From an uncultured Flavobacteriia bacterium (GTDB taxonomy: Bacteria; Bacteroidota; Bacteroidia; Flavobacteriales; Flavobacteriaceae): 19,920 nt of DNA. The DNA lies in assembly GCA_946482495.1 (NCBI GenBank), contig CAMLRV010000016.1, forward strand, positions 1 to 19,920, read 5' to 3'. The position numbers and the translations under genes were made by a program. Positions 5,113-12,638 of the stretch are shown here, in pieces. Positions within the stretch are counted from its first letter, which is position 1. Each line of letters begins with the position of its first letter. The notes beneath the pieces were generated by a model. The model saw only the letters and a program-made list of their open reading frames with translations. It had not been told where the DNA came from and did no database searches.

Positions 5113-7479
5113 TTATTTACCTAACAACTTTTTCCACCACGGTTTCACTTCTTCATCTACACCATAGCCGTATCCGTAACCATAGCCATACCCATATCCT
5201 TTTTGAGAATTAGTATCGTTAATTAAAATCGACATATTTGGTAATTTACGTTCGTGATACAATTGTTGAGGCAATTTCAACATACGTTTATCTAAATAAT
5301 TTGCACGAGTAACATAAACAAAAGCATCTGCTAAATGACCAACAATAAGTGTGTCGGTTACTAAACTTACTGGTGCAGTATCTACAATGATATAATCAAA
5401 TTTTGTTTTTAGTTCTTCAAACAATTTCTCCACTTTTTTATCCATTAATAATTCGGCAGGATTTGGCGGGATGATTCCTGCAGGAAGTACATGAAAGTCG
5501 GAATAATTATCAATTTTAATGATTAAATCATCAATTGAATTGTATTTATTTGAAGATAAATAATTGGTTAATCCCACATTTGGTAATTGCAAGTAATTAT
5601 CAATTTTCGGATTTCGAATATCCATACCAATCAACAACACTTTTTTATCTGAAAGAGCAATGGTTGAAGCTAAATTAACAGAAACAAAGGTTTTTCCTTC
5701 TTTTGGAAAAGTTGAAGTCACAAATATCGTTTTCGCTAATTCTTCTTTAACATCTTTTAATAAAAACTCTAAATTCGTTCTAATAATACGAATCGCTTCT
5801 GCCGTGTTGGTTCGACTATTCAACTGAATAATTTCATTTGGATTATCCGATTTCGGAATATCACCAATAAATGGAATATTTGTATTTCTTTCGATATCTA
5901 ATCGTGACTTTACTTTATTATCAAAGAAATTAATCAAGTAAATGATTCCAAACGGAATTAAACCACCTAAAGCTAATGCAATAATATAAACTACGGTTCT
6001 ATTTGGTGATACTGGACTGTTAGAAGAAGTTGCATCATCAATTACTTTGGCATTTGGTTCTGTAACTGCTAATGAAATTGCCGTTTCTTCTCTTTTTTCT
6101 AATAAATATAAATACAGTGCTTCTTTTACTTGTTGTTGTCTGGCAATAATTCTGAATTCTTTTTCTTGTGTTGGAATTTGAGAAATTCTACCTTCAACTA
6201 CAGCATTTTGACGTGCTAAATCGTTCTTTTTAATTTGCAATGAGGTTTTCAATTGTTGTAAACTCGCACTAACCGTATAACGAAGCGATTCAATTTTTTT
6301 ATCCACAGCTAAAACCACAGCATTTTTTTCTCCAGCAGTTTTAAGCAATCGGTTTCTTTCTAAAACTAAATTATTGTATTGATTTATCACTTCCGATGCA
6401 TCTACATCAGCAGTTAAAATGTTGGCTGGAATTAAGTTTTCTGCTTTATTTGCTTTTAAGTATTCAATCATCGTGTTCACGACTTTCAATTGCGTTTCAG
6501 TTTCAATTTCACGCTTTTCAAACTCGCTTGCATTTTCTAAAAACAAACCTGCTTCTGAAGTAATATCTGTAACTCGATTCGTTTTTTTGAAACTTTCAGC
6601 ATCTTTCTCTACACCTTCTAATTCACCATAAATTAAACGCAAACGTTGCTCAATAAACTTCGAAGTATTTTCAGCAATAAAGTTTTTATCTTCAATGGCA
6701 TCTTGGTTGTAATTTTTTACCAATGCATTTAAAAAATCTTTGGCTCTAATGTAAATTGGATCTACGAAATTTAATTCAATTACACTTGTATTTTTACTTA
6801 AAGTTAAAACTTTTAATCTTCCTCTATAATTATCCGCTAAGCCTTCAATTGGTAAAACTTCTACACGAATAGAAAAATCTTTAAGTGCATCTTTAGTATC
6901 AATTTTATCTTTAACAACAGTTAAATTTCCCTTTAAATATTTAATAGATTCACCATATTTAAAAGTTCCGAATAATTTCGAACCAATAAAAACCTCAAAA
7001 GAATTCGACGTTAAAGAAACGACTCTAAATTGATGAAACTCGTTATAAAAGTTAGCATCTTGATTGTAGAATAAAATTTTGATGGGACAATTATTGTAAA
7101 TTTCTCCATCTTTAATTCTCCCTTCGTTGATGTAAATAATATTGAAACCTAATTCGTTAAGCGTTTTCTTAATTAGCTTTCTAGATTTTATAACTTCAAT
7201 TTCGTTATCCACATTACTTTTTGCTCCTTTTAACATTCCTAAATCAGAAAAAGCAGAAAGTTCAGAAGCCAAACCACCTTTTCTATCATCTTTTACTAAA
7301 ATGGTAGAAGTTGCATTATACATTGGAACGGCATATCTTAAATATACAAATGCCAAAAATAAAGACACAATTACTCCAAATACAAACCATTTCCAATGGA
7401 TGAAGTATTTTTCAAATTGCTCTCTAATATTGATGTTTTGATTTAAATCTTCATCAAAATTTTGACTATATTTTTGCAT
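5113..7479 (-). CDS. wzc: Polysaccharide co-polymerase / BY-type tyrosine kinase (Wzc-like)
   Basis: Inner-membrane protein that, with Wza, controls chain length and export; its cytoplasmic C-terminal domain autophosphorylates on tyrosines. At 788 residues it is full length: a Wzz-type domain with a first membrane helix (about 31-50), a long periplasmic coiled-coil region, a GNVR-like stretch near 450-485 and a second helix (about 494-518). The kinase domain follows: Walker A STFPKEGKT (589-597), Walker A' LLIGMDIRNP (615-624) and Walker B YIIVDTAPV (696-704). In Walker A' the first of the usual two aspartates is G618. The tail carries six Gly-Tyr pairs (761-773) before the final VDEEVKPWWKKLLGK. 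It starts 3 bases after the wza stop. The CpsB-type phosphatase gene lies convergently downstream. Confidence 0.95.
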   Translation of the reverse strand: MQKYSQNFDEDLNQNINIREQFEKYFIHWKWFVFGVIVSLFLAFVYLRYAVPMYNATSTILVKDDRKGGLASELSAFSDLGMLKGAKSNVDNEIEVIKSRKLIKKTLNELGFNIIYINEGRIKDGEIYNNCPIKILFYNQDANFYNEFHQFRVVSLTSNSFEVFIGSKLFGTFKYGESIKYLKGNLTVVKDKIDTKDALKDFSIRVEVLPIEGLADNYRGRLKVLTLSKNTSVIELNFVDPIYIRAKDFLNALVKNYNQDAIEDKNFIAENTSKFIEQRLRLIYGELEGVEKDAESFKKTNRVTDITSEAGLFLENASEFEKREIETETQLKVVNTMIEYLKANKAENLIPANILTADVDASEVINQYNNLVLERNRLLKTAGEKNAVVLAVDKKIESLRYTVSASLQQLKTSLQIKKNDLARQNAVVEGRISQIPTQEKEFRIIARQQQVKEALYLYLLEKREETAISLAVTEPNAKVIDDATSSNSPVSPNRTVVYIIALALGGLIPFGIIYLINFFDNKVKSRLDIERNTNIPFIGDIPKSDNPNEIIQLNSRTNTAEAIRIIRTNLEFLLKDVKEELAKTIFVTSTFPKEGKTFVSVNLASTIALSDKKVLLIGMDIRNPKIDNYLQLPNVGLTNYLSSNKYNSIDDLIIKIDNYSDFHVLPAGIIPPNPAELLMDKKVEKLFEELKTKFDYIIVDTAPVSLVTDTLIVGHLADAFVYVTRANYLDKRMLKLPQQLYHERKLPNMSILINDTNSQKGYGYGYGYGYGYGVDEEVKPWWKKLLGK
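5161..5199 (-). repeat. Coding repeat: (Gly-Tyr)6-Gly tail of Wzc
   Basis: Thirteen codons encode GYGYGYGYGYGYG (residues 761-773). All four glycine codons and both tyrosine codons are used, so the DNA is not a simple perfect repeat. The peptide pattern itself appears to be maintained. It is the likely autophosphorylation cluster of the kinase. Confidence 0.85.
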
Positions 7480-7482
7480 ATT

Positions 7483-8253
7483 TTATTTTATAGTTAATGC
7501 CAAGATAGTTACCACTAAGGATAAGGCTGAAATTCCAACCGTTAAATTCGGACCAATTGCTGATGAGTTGACTCTAGTTTTATTTGGCTCAACGTAAATT
7601 ACATCATTTTGAGATAAATAATAATTTTTAGAGTTGATAAAATCCGTTTTAGTAATATCTATTTTTTCGTAAGTTTTCACCCCGTTTTTTTCTCTGATTA
7701 ACAAGATGCTATTTCTTTTTCCATAAATAGTTAAATCCCCAGCTAACGCCAAAGCTTCTACTAAAGTAACTCTCTCTCCTGAAATGGAAAACACACCAGG
7801 TTTAGCCACTTCTCCTAAAACCGAAATTTTGAAGTTTAGCAATCTTACGTTTACAATTGGATCAGAAATATGTCCGTTTTTCAACAACGCTTTAATTTTG
7901 TTTGTTGTTTCAATTCGCGTTAAGCCACCAACTTTAATGGTTCCTAACATTGGAAATTCGATATTTCCTTCTTGATCTACTATATAAGCCTGATTTCTTT
8001 CTTGAGGAATTACATTTTCAGCACTTCCTTGGTAGGTTACCGTTTTTAAATTATATGGCGAAGCCGCTTCCGGATTTTCAGAAGAAACAATAATTAATAA
8101 TTGATCATCTGGTTGTAAAGTTGTTTCAAATTTTTGATTAGCTTCTAAAGAACCTGAATTGTTTAAATACACCATTTTTGAAGGTGACGTACAAGAAACT
8201 AAAGTTACTACTATTAATAAAAAGCCATATATTTTTTTGCTCATGAAGTACAT
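7483..8253 (-). CDS. wza: Outer-membrane polysaccharide export lipoprotein (Wza-like)
   Basis: Forms the outer-membrane export channel that docks onto Wzc. The N-terminus is a lipoprotein signal peptide ending in LVSC (Cys21 from the first ATG). A polysaccharide-export domain follows (about 40-140, including DDQLLIIVSSENPEA and GNIEFPMLGTIKVGG), then an SLBB-like domain (about 148-225, starting at KISVLGEVAKPGVFSI). The protein ends in a hydrophobic helix (LTVGISALSLVVTILALTIK), consistent with the membrane-spanning C-terminal helix of Wza. The length of 256 residues is shorter than E. coli Wza and usual for Bacteroidetes. Two in-frame ATGs exist, at 8253 and 8244; a TAnnTTTG box ending at 8260 makes 8244 (MSKKIYGFLL) the more likely start. 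The Wzc gene follows after 3 bases. Confidence 0.93.
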   Translation of the reverse strand: MYFMSKKIYGFLLIVVTLVSCTSPSKMVYLNNSGSLEANQKFETTLQPDDQLLIIVSSENPEAASPYNLKTVTYQGSAENVIPQERNQAYIVDQEGNIEFPMLGTIKVGGLTRIETTNKIKALLKNGHISDPIVNVRLLNFKISVLGEVAKPGVFSISGERVTLVEALALAGDLTIYGKRNSILLIREKNGVKTYEKIDITKTDFINSKNYYLSQNDVIYVEPNKTRVNSSAIGPNLTVGISALSLVVTILALTIK

Positions 8254-8259
8254 TTTTTA

Positions 8260-8267
8260 CAAAGATA
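8260..8267 (-). promoter_or_regulatory. -7-like element before wza
   Basis: TATCTTTG on the minus strand matches TAnnTTTG. It ends 6 bases before the first ATG (8253) and 15 before the second (8244). No TTG is present 19-21 bases upstream, so it is at best a weak internal promoter for wza-wzc. Confidence 0.35.
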
Positions 8268-8297
8268 ATTTTTTTACTGATATACGCTCTATTTCAA

Positions 8298-10277
8298 CTA
8301 ATTATCGAACATTTCAAATTTAGAATTTAGGCTAATAAACTCAGGAACAATTTGCTTCATCTTGATAATTAAAGCATCAGGTTTGTTTTCGTTAGCTAAA
8401 TCTATAAGTTCAATAACATCTTCGTTCAGGGAAATGTAGTTTTCCGTACTATCTTTAGCAATCATAATTTTTTGATGATGTGTTGGTAAAGTCGTTGAAG
8501 CATCCGTTAGTAATTCTTCAAATAATTTTTCACCTGGTCGTAAACCCACCACTTCAATTTTAATTTCTTCTTCAGGAATAAACCCTGCTAATTTAATCAT
8601 TTTAAGAGCTAAATCAATAATTTTCACAGGTTGTCCCATATCGAAAATAAAAATTTCGCTTCCTTTTCCCATCGCTCCAGCTTCCAAAACTAGCTGACAT
8701 GCTTCAGGAATCGTCATAAAATATCTAATAATCTCTGGATGTGTAATAGTAATTGGTCCGCCTGCATTAATTTGTTTGGTAAATAATGGCACAACAGAAC
8801 CATTTGAACCTAACACATTTCCAAAACGAGTAGTAATAAATTTAGTTGAAGCTTCACCCATTTGATCTAAATAAATGGATAACGATTGCACATATTTTTC
8901 GGCAATACGTTTACTTGCTCCCATTACATTACTTGGGTTTACCGCTTTATCAGTAGAAATTAAAACAAAACGTTCTACTTTGTATTTTACTGCTAAATCC
9001 GCTAAGTTTTTTGACCCTAAAACATTGGTTAAAATGGCTTGATTTGGATTTTTTTCCATCAATGGCACATGCTTATAAGCAGCAGCATGAAAAACAAATT
9101 CAGGTTCATATTGTTCGAAAACAGTTTCTAATTGTTCTTTGTTTTTTACATCTGCAATTATAGGAATGATTTCAAAATTAACTTGATTAAATTCTAACGT
9201 TAATTGATGTAAAGGCGTTTCTGCTTGGTCTAATAAAATAATTTTTGCTGGTGAAAAATGAGAAATTTGTCTAACAATTTCACTTCCGATTGAACCTGCT
9301 GCACCTGTTATTAAAATTACTTTATTGGAAACTTTATTTGAGATTTTAATATTATCTAAAACAATTTCATCTCGATTTAATAAATCTTGAATTTCAAATG
9401 TTTTAATTCTTTTTGAAATATTTTTTTGAGAATTCCAATCGGAAATTACCGGAATAGTTAACAGTTTTACGTTGTTTTCCAAACATTCGTCCACCAAAGC
9501 TAATTGCTCTTTTTTCGTTAAAACTTTATTCGAAAGAATTAATGAATCGGCATTTAAATCTTTTAAAATTTGCTTTACATTTTGCTTGTGATGATGAATG
9601 GGCAAACCTAAAATTTGTTTGGTTACATTTTTATTAGAATTGTCTGCAAAACCAACTAATTTATATCTTTTCGGATATTCGGCATTAATAGCATTCGCTA
9701 AGGAAATTGCATTCGAATCAGTTCCATAAATGACAATGTTTTCTAAATTATTTTGATTCCCAGCATCCAAATAAATTTGATAAACGACTTTTACAACAAT
9801 TCTGAAAAACAGCAAAAAGAGGAAAGAAAACAGAAAGGTTAGAAATAAAGCTGGCATTAAAAATATTTTCGCTCCAGCTTTATAATAATGAATATAGTTT
9901 AAGGCTGATAAAGCTAAAAATGAACTAAATGTCGCTTTAAATAAATTGTAACCATCATTTAAAGTTGAATGTCTAATAATTCCTGCATAGGTTTTAAATG
10001 CAAAAAAGAAAAAGGATTGTGTGGCTAAAATTATGATTGTTCTACCTGTTAAATCAAGTGTATTGTAGTATTTAAATGTTAATTGAGAAATTAAAAAATA
10101 CGTTACAATATTGGCTAAAATAACAATACAAATATCAATAGAGAAAATAATCCATCTTGGTAAATAACCAAAATGCAGAATTTTGTCTTTCAAAAACAAA
10201 TCTGAAAAAATCGATTTTTTGTATGGTCTATTACTTTGCACGATAAAAATTTGGGTTACAAATGTAACAAAATCCAA
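8298..10277 (-). CDS. Membrane-bound UDP-HexNAc 4,6-dehydratase (PglF/WbpM/CapD family)
   Basis: Converts UDP-GlcNAc (or a related UDP-HexNAc) to the 4-keto-6-deoxy sugar, the first step toward bacillosamine- or QuiNAc-type sugars. Residues 41-165 hold about four membrane helices. A nucleotide-binding CoA-binding-like domain follows (about 178-280), then the SDR domain: TGAAGSIG (324-331), HAAAYKHVPLME (397-408), STDKAVNP (441-448) and a catalytic MxxxK (M452, K456) in place of YxxxK, as in FlaA1/PglF enzymes. The frame opens at 10277 with TTG directly after a stop. No ATG lies near; a GTG at 10241 (residue 13), just downstream of a TACATTTG box, is a better candidate start. The DegT aminotransferase gene directly upstream is the natural next enzyme. 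Confidence 0.92.
   Translation of the reverse strand: MDFVTFVTQIFIVQSNRPYKKSIFSDLFLKDKILHFGYLPRWIIFSIDICIVILANIVTYFLISQLTFKYYNTLDLTGRTIIILATQSFFFFAFKTYAGIIRHSTLNDGYNLFKATFSSFLALSALNYIHYYKAGAKIFLMPALFLTFLFSFLFLLFFRIVVKVVYQIYLDAGNQNNLENIVIYGTDSNAISLANAINAEYPKRYKLVGFADNSNKNVTKQILGLPIHHHKQNVKQILKDLNADSLILSNKVLTKKEQLALVDECLENNVKLLTIPVISDWNSQKNISKRIKTFEIQDLLNRDEIVLDNIKISNKVSNKVILITGAAGSIGSEIVRQISHFSPAKIILLDQAETPLHQLTLEFNQVNFEIIPIIADVKNKEQLETVFEQYEPEFVFHAAAYKHVPLMEKNPNQAILTNVLGSKNLADLAVKYKVERFVLISTDKAVNPSNVMGASKRIAEKYVQSLSIYLDQMGEASTKFITTRFGNVLGSNGSVVPLFTKQINAGGPITITHPEIIRYFMTIPEACQLVLEAGAMGKGSEIFIFDMGQPVKIIDLALKMIKLAGFIPEEEIKIEVVGLRPGEKLFEELLTDASTTLPTHHQKIMIAKDSTENYISLNEDVIELIDLANENKPDALIIKMKQIVPEFISLNSKFEMFDN
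10255..10268. promoter_or_regulatory. 14-bp palindrome over a -7-like box at the dehydratase gene start
   Basis: GTTACA-AA-TGTAAC has 6-base arms with a 2-base centre. On the minus strand it contains TACATTTG (10266-10259), a match to TAnnTTTG, 17 bases before the GTG at 10241. No -33 TTG is seen at the right distance. It could be an operator over an internal promoter, or chance in AT-rich DNA. Confidence 0.35.
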
Positions 10278-10295
10278 TTAAACATTGCTTACTTT

Positions 10296-11423
10296 TCAAG
10301 TAAAGAAATTCTCAATTACCGTTAAGATTCTTTTTCTATCTGCATCCGTTAAATTGGAACCCGAAGGCAAACACAAACCTTTTTCGAATAAACTTTCAGA
10401 AACATTTGTACCATAATAGAGTGCGTTTTCAAAAACAGGTTGCAAATGCATGGGTTTCCATAACGGTCTGGTTTCAATATTTTCTGCTTCAAAAGCTAAA
10501 CGTAAGGCTTCTCTTTGTTCATAGGATTTCAACAAAATTGCCGATAACCAATGGTTAGAAAAGAAATCGGAATTAGGTTCAGATAAAATTTTTACCTCAT
10601 TAATTTTAGAGAAAACCTCTGCATAAAATTGATGATTGGCTCTTCTGAAATTAACGTGTTTATCTAACACTTCCATTTGTCCGCGACCAATTCCAGCACA
10701 AATATTACTCATTCTATAATTATACCCAATTTCTGAATGTTGGTAATGTGGTGCGTTATCTCTGGCTTGAGTGGATAAAAAAACTGCTTTGACTTTTAAT
10801 TCTTTCGTATGTGTTACCATAGCTCCACCACCAGATGTTGTGATAATTTTATTTCCATTGAATGACAACACTGCTATATCACCAAAAGTCCCACATTTTT
10901 GTCCTTTATATGAACTTCCTAAAGCTTCCGCACTATCTTCTAAAATTGGAATATTGTATTGATTTGCAATTGCTCTAATTTCATCCATTTTGGCTGGCAT
11001 TCCGTATAAATGAACAGGAATAATTGCCTTTGGCTTTTTACCTTTTGAAATTCGATCGATAATTGCTTCTTCTAATGCGATTGGACACATATTCCAAGTA
11101 TCCATTTCACTATCAATAAAAATCGGGGTAGCTCCTAAATAGGCAATTGGATTGGCTGATGCCGAAAAGGTCATCGATTGACAAATGACCTCATCTCCTG
11201 CTTTTATATCTAATAAGATTAAACCTAAATGTAAAGCCGCAGTTCCTGAGCTTAAAGCGCCAACAAAAACATTTTGATTTAAATAGTTTTCTAAATCATT
11301 TTCAAAATTATTTACGTTTGGACCAAGAGGTGCAACCCAATTTGTTGCGAAAGCTTCGTTAACGTAATTTTGTTCAGTTCCGCCCATATGTGGTGACGAC
11401 AACCATATTTTTTCTTGTTGCAT
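10296..11423 (-). CDS. DegT/DnrJ/EryC1-family sugar aminotransferase (PglE-like)
   Basis: PLP-dependent enzyme that transfers an amino group to the 4-keto position of a nucleotide sugar. The 375 residues fit the family. The cofactor lysine is K192 in SFNGNKIITTSGGG (187-200). The PLP-ring aspartate is D163 in LEDSAEALGS, and SSGTAALHLGL (58-68) forms the phosphate-binding region. The opening KIWLSSPHMGG and the NWVAPLGPNV motif (28-37) resemble PglE-type enzymes acting on UDP-4-keto-6-deoxy-HexNAc. The 4,6-dehydratase gene lies immediately downstream, so the pair should make a UDP-4-amino-4,6-dideoxy-HexNAc. The ATG at 11423 lies 1 base from the stop of the preceding sugar transferase. No acetyltransferase gene accompanies it. 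Confidence 0.93.
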   Translation of the reverse strand: MQQEKIWLSSPHMGGTEQNYVNEAFATNWVAPLGPNVNNFENDLENYLNQNVFVGALSSGTAALHLGLILLDIKAGDEVICQSMTFSASANPIAYLGATPIFIDSEMDTWNMCPIALEEAIIDRISKGKKPKAIIPVHLYGMPAKMDEIRAIANQYNIPILEDSAEALGSSYKGQKCGTFGDIAVLSFNGNKIITTSGGGAMVTHTKELKVKAVFLSTQARDNAPHYQHSEIGYNYRMSNICAGIGRGQMEVLDKHVNFRRANHQFYAEVFSKINEVKILSEPNSDFFSNHWLSAILLKSYEQREALRLAFEAENIETRPLWKPMHLQPVFENALYYGTNVSESLFEKGLCLPSGSNLTDADRKRILTVIENFFT

Positions 11424-11424
11424 T

Positions 11425-11970
11425 TTATTTTATTAATTTCTTAATTGTATAGAAAAATATTTTTAAATCTTCTTTAAAGCTTTGCTTGTAATAATATTCC
11501 AAATTCATTTTCACTTTATCTGGAAAAATAACTTCATCATTATATTTTAAAGGGAACTCTTGTTCTTCTAATAGTTCTTCTTCATTTGAATATTTAATAC
11601 TTGCCCAACTTGTTAAACCAGGTTTTAACTTTAAAATATTTCTTTCCTCACCTTCTAACAAATCATAATACCCTTCTAAATCTGGTCTTGGTCCTACGAA
11701 ACTCATATTACCAATTAAAATATTAAATAATTGAGGCAATTCATCTAGTTTATATTTTCTTGTAAATTTACCGATAACAGTAACTTTATTATTTCTATAT
11801 GTTCTAAATTTAAAAATAAGGAATTTTTTTCCGAATTGACCAATTCTTATTTGAGAAAACAGACCATTATTAAGAGTATCAATCGAAGATAATAGATAAA
11901 GAAATATTAGTAACCATGAAAAAATGGTTATTAATAACAACGATAAAATGACATCAAAAGTTCTCTTCAT
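11425..11970 (-). CDS. Divergent bacterial sugar transferase (phosphoglycosyl transferase, PglC fold)
   Basis: Monotopic phosphoglycosyl transferases move a sugar-1-phosphate from a UDP-sugar to undecaprenyl phosphate, starting a glycan chain. This 181-residue copy keeps the N-terminal membrane segment (about 8-30), the catalytic Asp-Glu pair in KLDELPQLFNIL (D76, E77) and FVGPRPD (91-97). It departs from consensus elsewhere: FKFRT replaces the usual K-hydrophobic-RTM stretch, the loop between FKFRT and KLDELPQ is short, and KPGLTSWASIKYSNEE replaces KPGITGWAQVNGR. The C-terminus (FFYTIKKLIK) is family-like, so the gene is not truncated. It sits directly before the aminotransferase and dehydratase genes, and may use the amino sugar they make. 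It is the second such transferase in the operon. Confidence 0.87.
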   Translation of the reverse strand: MKRTFDVILSLLLITIFSWLLIFLYLLSSIDTLNNGLFSQIRIGQFGKKFLIFKFRTYRNNKVTVIGKFTRKYKLDELPQLFNILIGNMSFVGPRPDLEGYYDLLEGEERNILKLKPGLTSWASIKYSNEEELLEEQEFPLKYNDEVIFPDKVKMNLEYYYKQSFKEDLKIFFYTIKKLIK

Positions 11971-11984
11971 TTTAAATACTAAAT

Positions 11985-12638
11985 CTAAAGTCTATTTTTA
12001 GACAAATAATAGTTAATGCAAATTTCTGGATACATATCTGTTTTCATTTGATTGATGACTATATCAATGTCATGAAGAAAAGACTTTAACTCTATTTTGT
12101 TAGTTTCTGTATTCAATTTTATATAACAAGATTGGTTGATAAAGCTCCTATTTTGCCCTAAACTTCCTGTATTAATTAAATTAAACCCATTTTTTTTTCT
12201 TTCAAATTGTTGATGTGAATGTCCGAAAATAAAATCCGAATTCACTTCAATATTGTCTATTTCTGTATCTAAAAAAATATATTGATTATTTAACGTGTGC
12301 TGAATGATATAATTATTCAAAACATGACTATTTTTATATTTATCAATATGACTGATTAATTTAGGATTGAAATTTGGAAAACAAAAATCAAAAAAAGCGT
12401 TAGCAATCTCATTTGTACCCTTATATTCTCCTTTTATATAATTATCTTCATGATTTCCTTTAATATTTATGCAATTTGAAAAAGTATCCAAAAATTGCAC
12501 ACATTCATTTGACCAAGGTCCGTAATTAACAATATCACCATGAGAAATAAACAAATCCGTTTTGCTTGCTTCCAACTTAAACAATTGCTCTAAAGCAACT
12601 AAATTCCCATGTACATCACCAAAAACAACTACTTCCAT
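11985..12638 (-). CDS. Calcineurin-like metallophosphoesterase, glycan-operon associated
   Basis: A 217-residue cytosolic phosphoesterase of the YfcE/PF12850-like type. The two-metal site is complete: GDVHGN (D8, H10), HGDIVNYGP (D35), GNHED (N62, H63), IIQHT (H114) and FGHSH (H140, H142), followed by NTGSLGQNR (156-164), a conserved feature of this group. There is no signal peptide or membrane segment. Its ATG (12638) overlaps the end of the SDR gene by 10 bases, so the two are probably translationally coupled. The substrate is unknown. Within a sugar-nucleotide operon it could hydrolyse a phosphosugar, a pyrophosphate or a phosphorylated intermediate made by its coupled neighbours; this is inference. 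The C-terminal 40 residues lack recognisable motifs. Confidence 0.88.
   Translation of the reverse strand: MEVVVFGDVHGNLVALEQLFKLEASKTDLFISHGDIVNYGPWSNECVQFLDTFSNCINIKGNHEDNYIKGEYKGTNEIANAFFDFCFPNFNPKLISHIDKYKNSHVLNNYIIQHTLNNQYIFLDTEIDNIEVNSDFIFGHSHQQFERKKNGFNLINTGSLGQNRSFINQSCYIKLNTETNKIELKSFLHDIDIVINQMKTDMYPEICINYYLSKNRL

Noticed and set aside
5104..5120. GTAAAT/ATTTAC stem as a bidirectional terminator between the phosphatase gene and wzc
   Set aside because: Six AT-rich pairs give a weak stem, and the right arm lies in the wzc stop region. The T stretch is only the short loop, so it is too weak to call.
11425..11970. Second sugar transferase as a truncated pseudogene
   Set aside because: Membrane helix, catalytic Asp-Glu dyad, GPRP motif and a normal C-terminus are all present without a frameshift.
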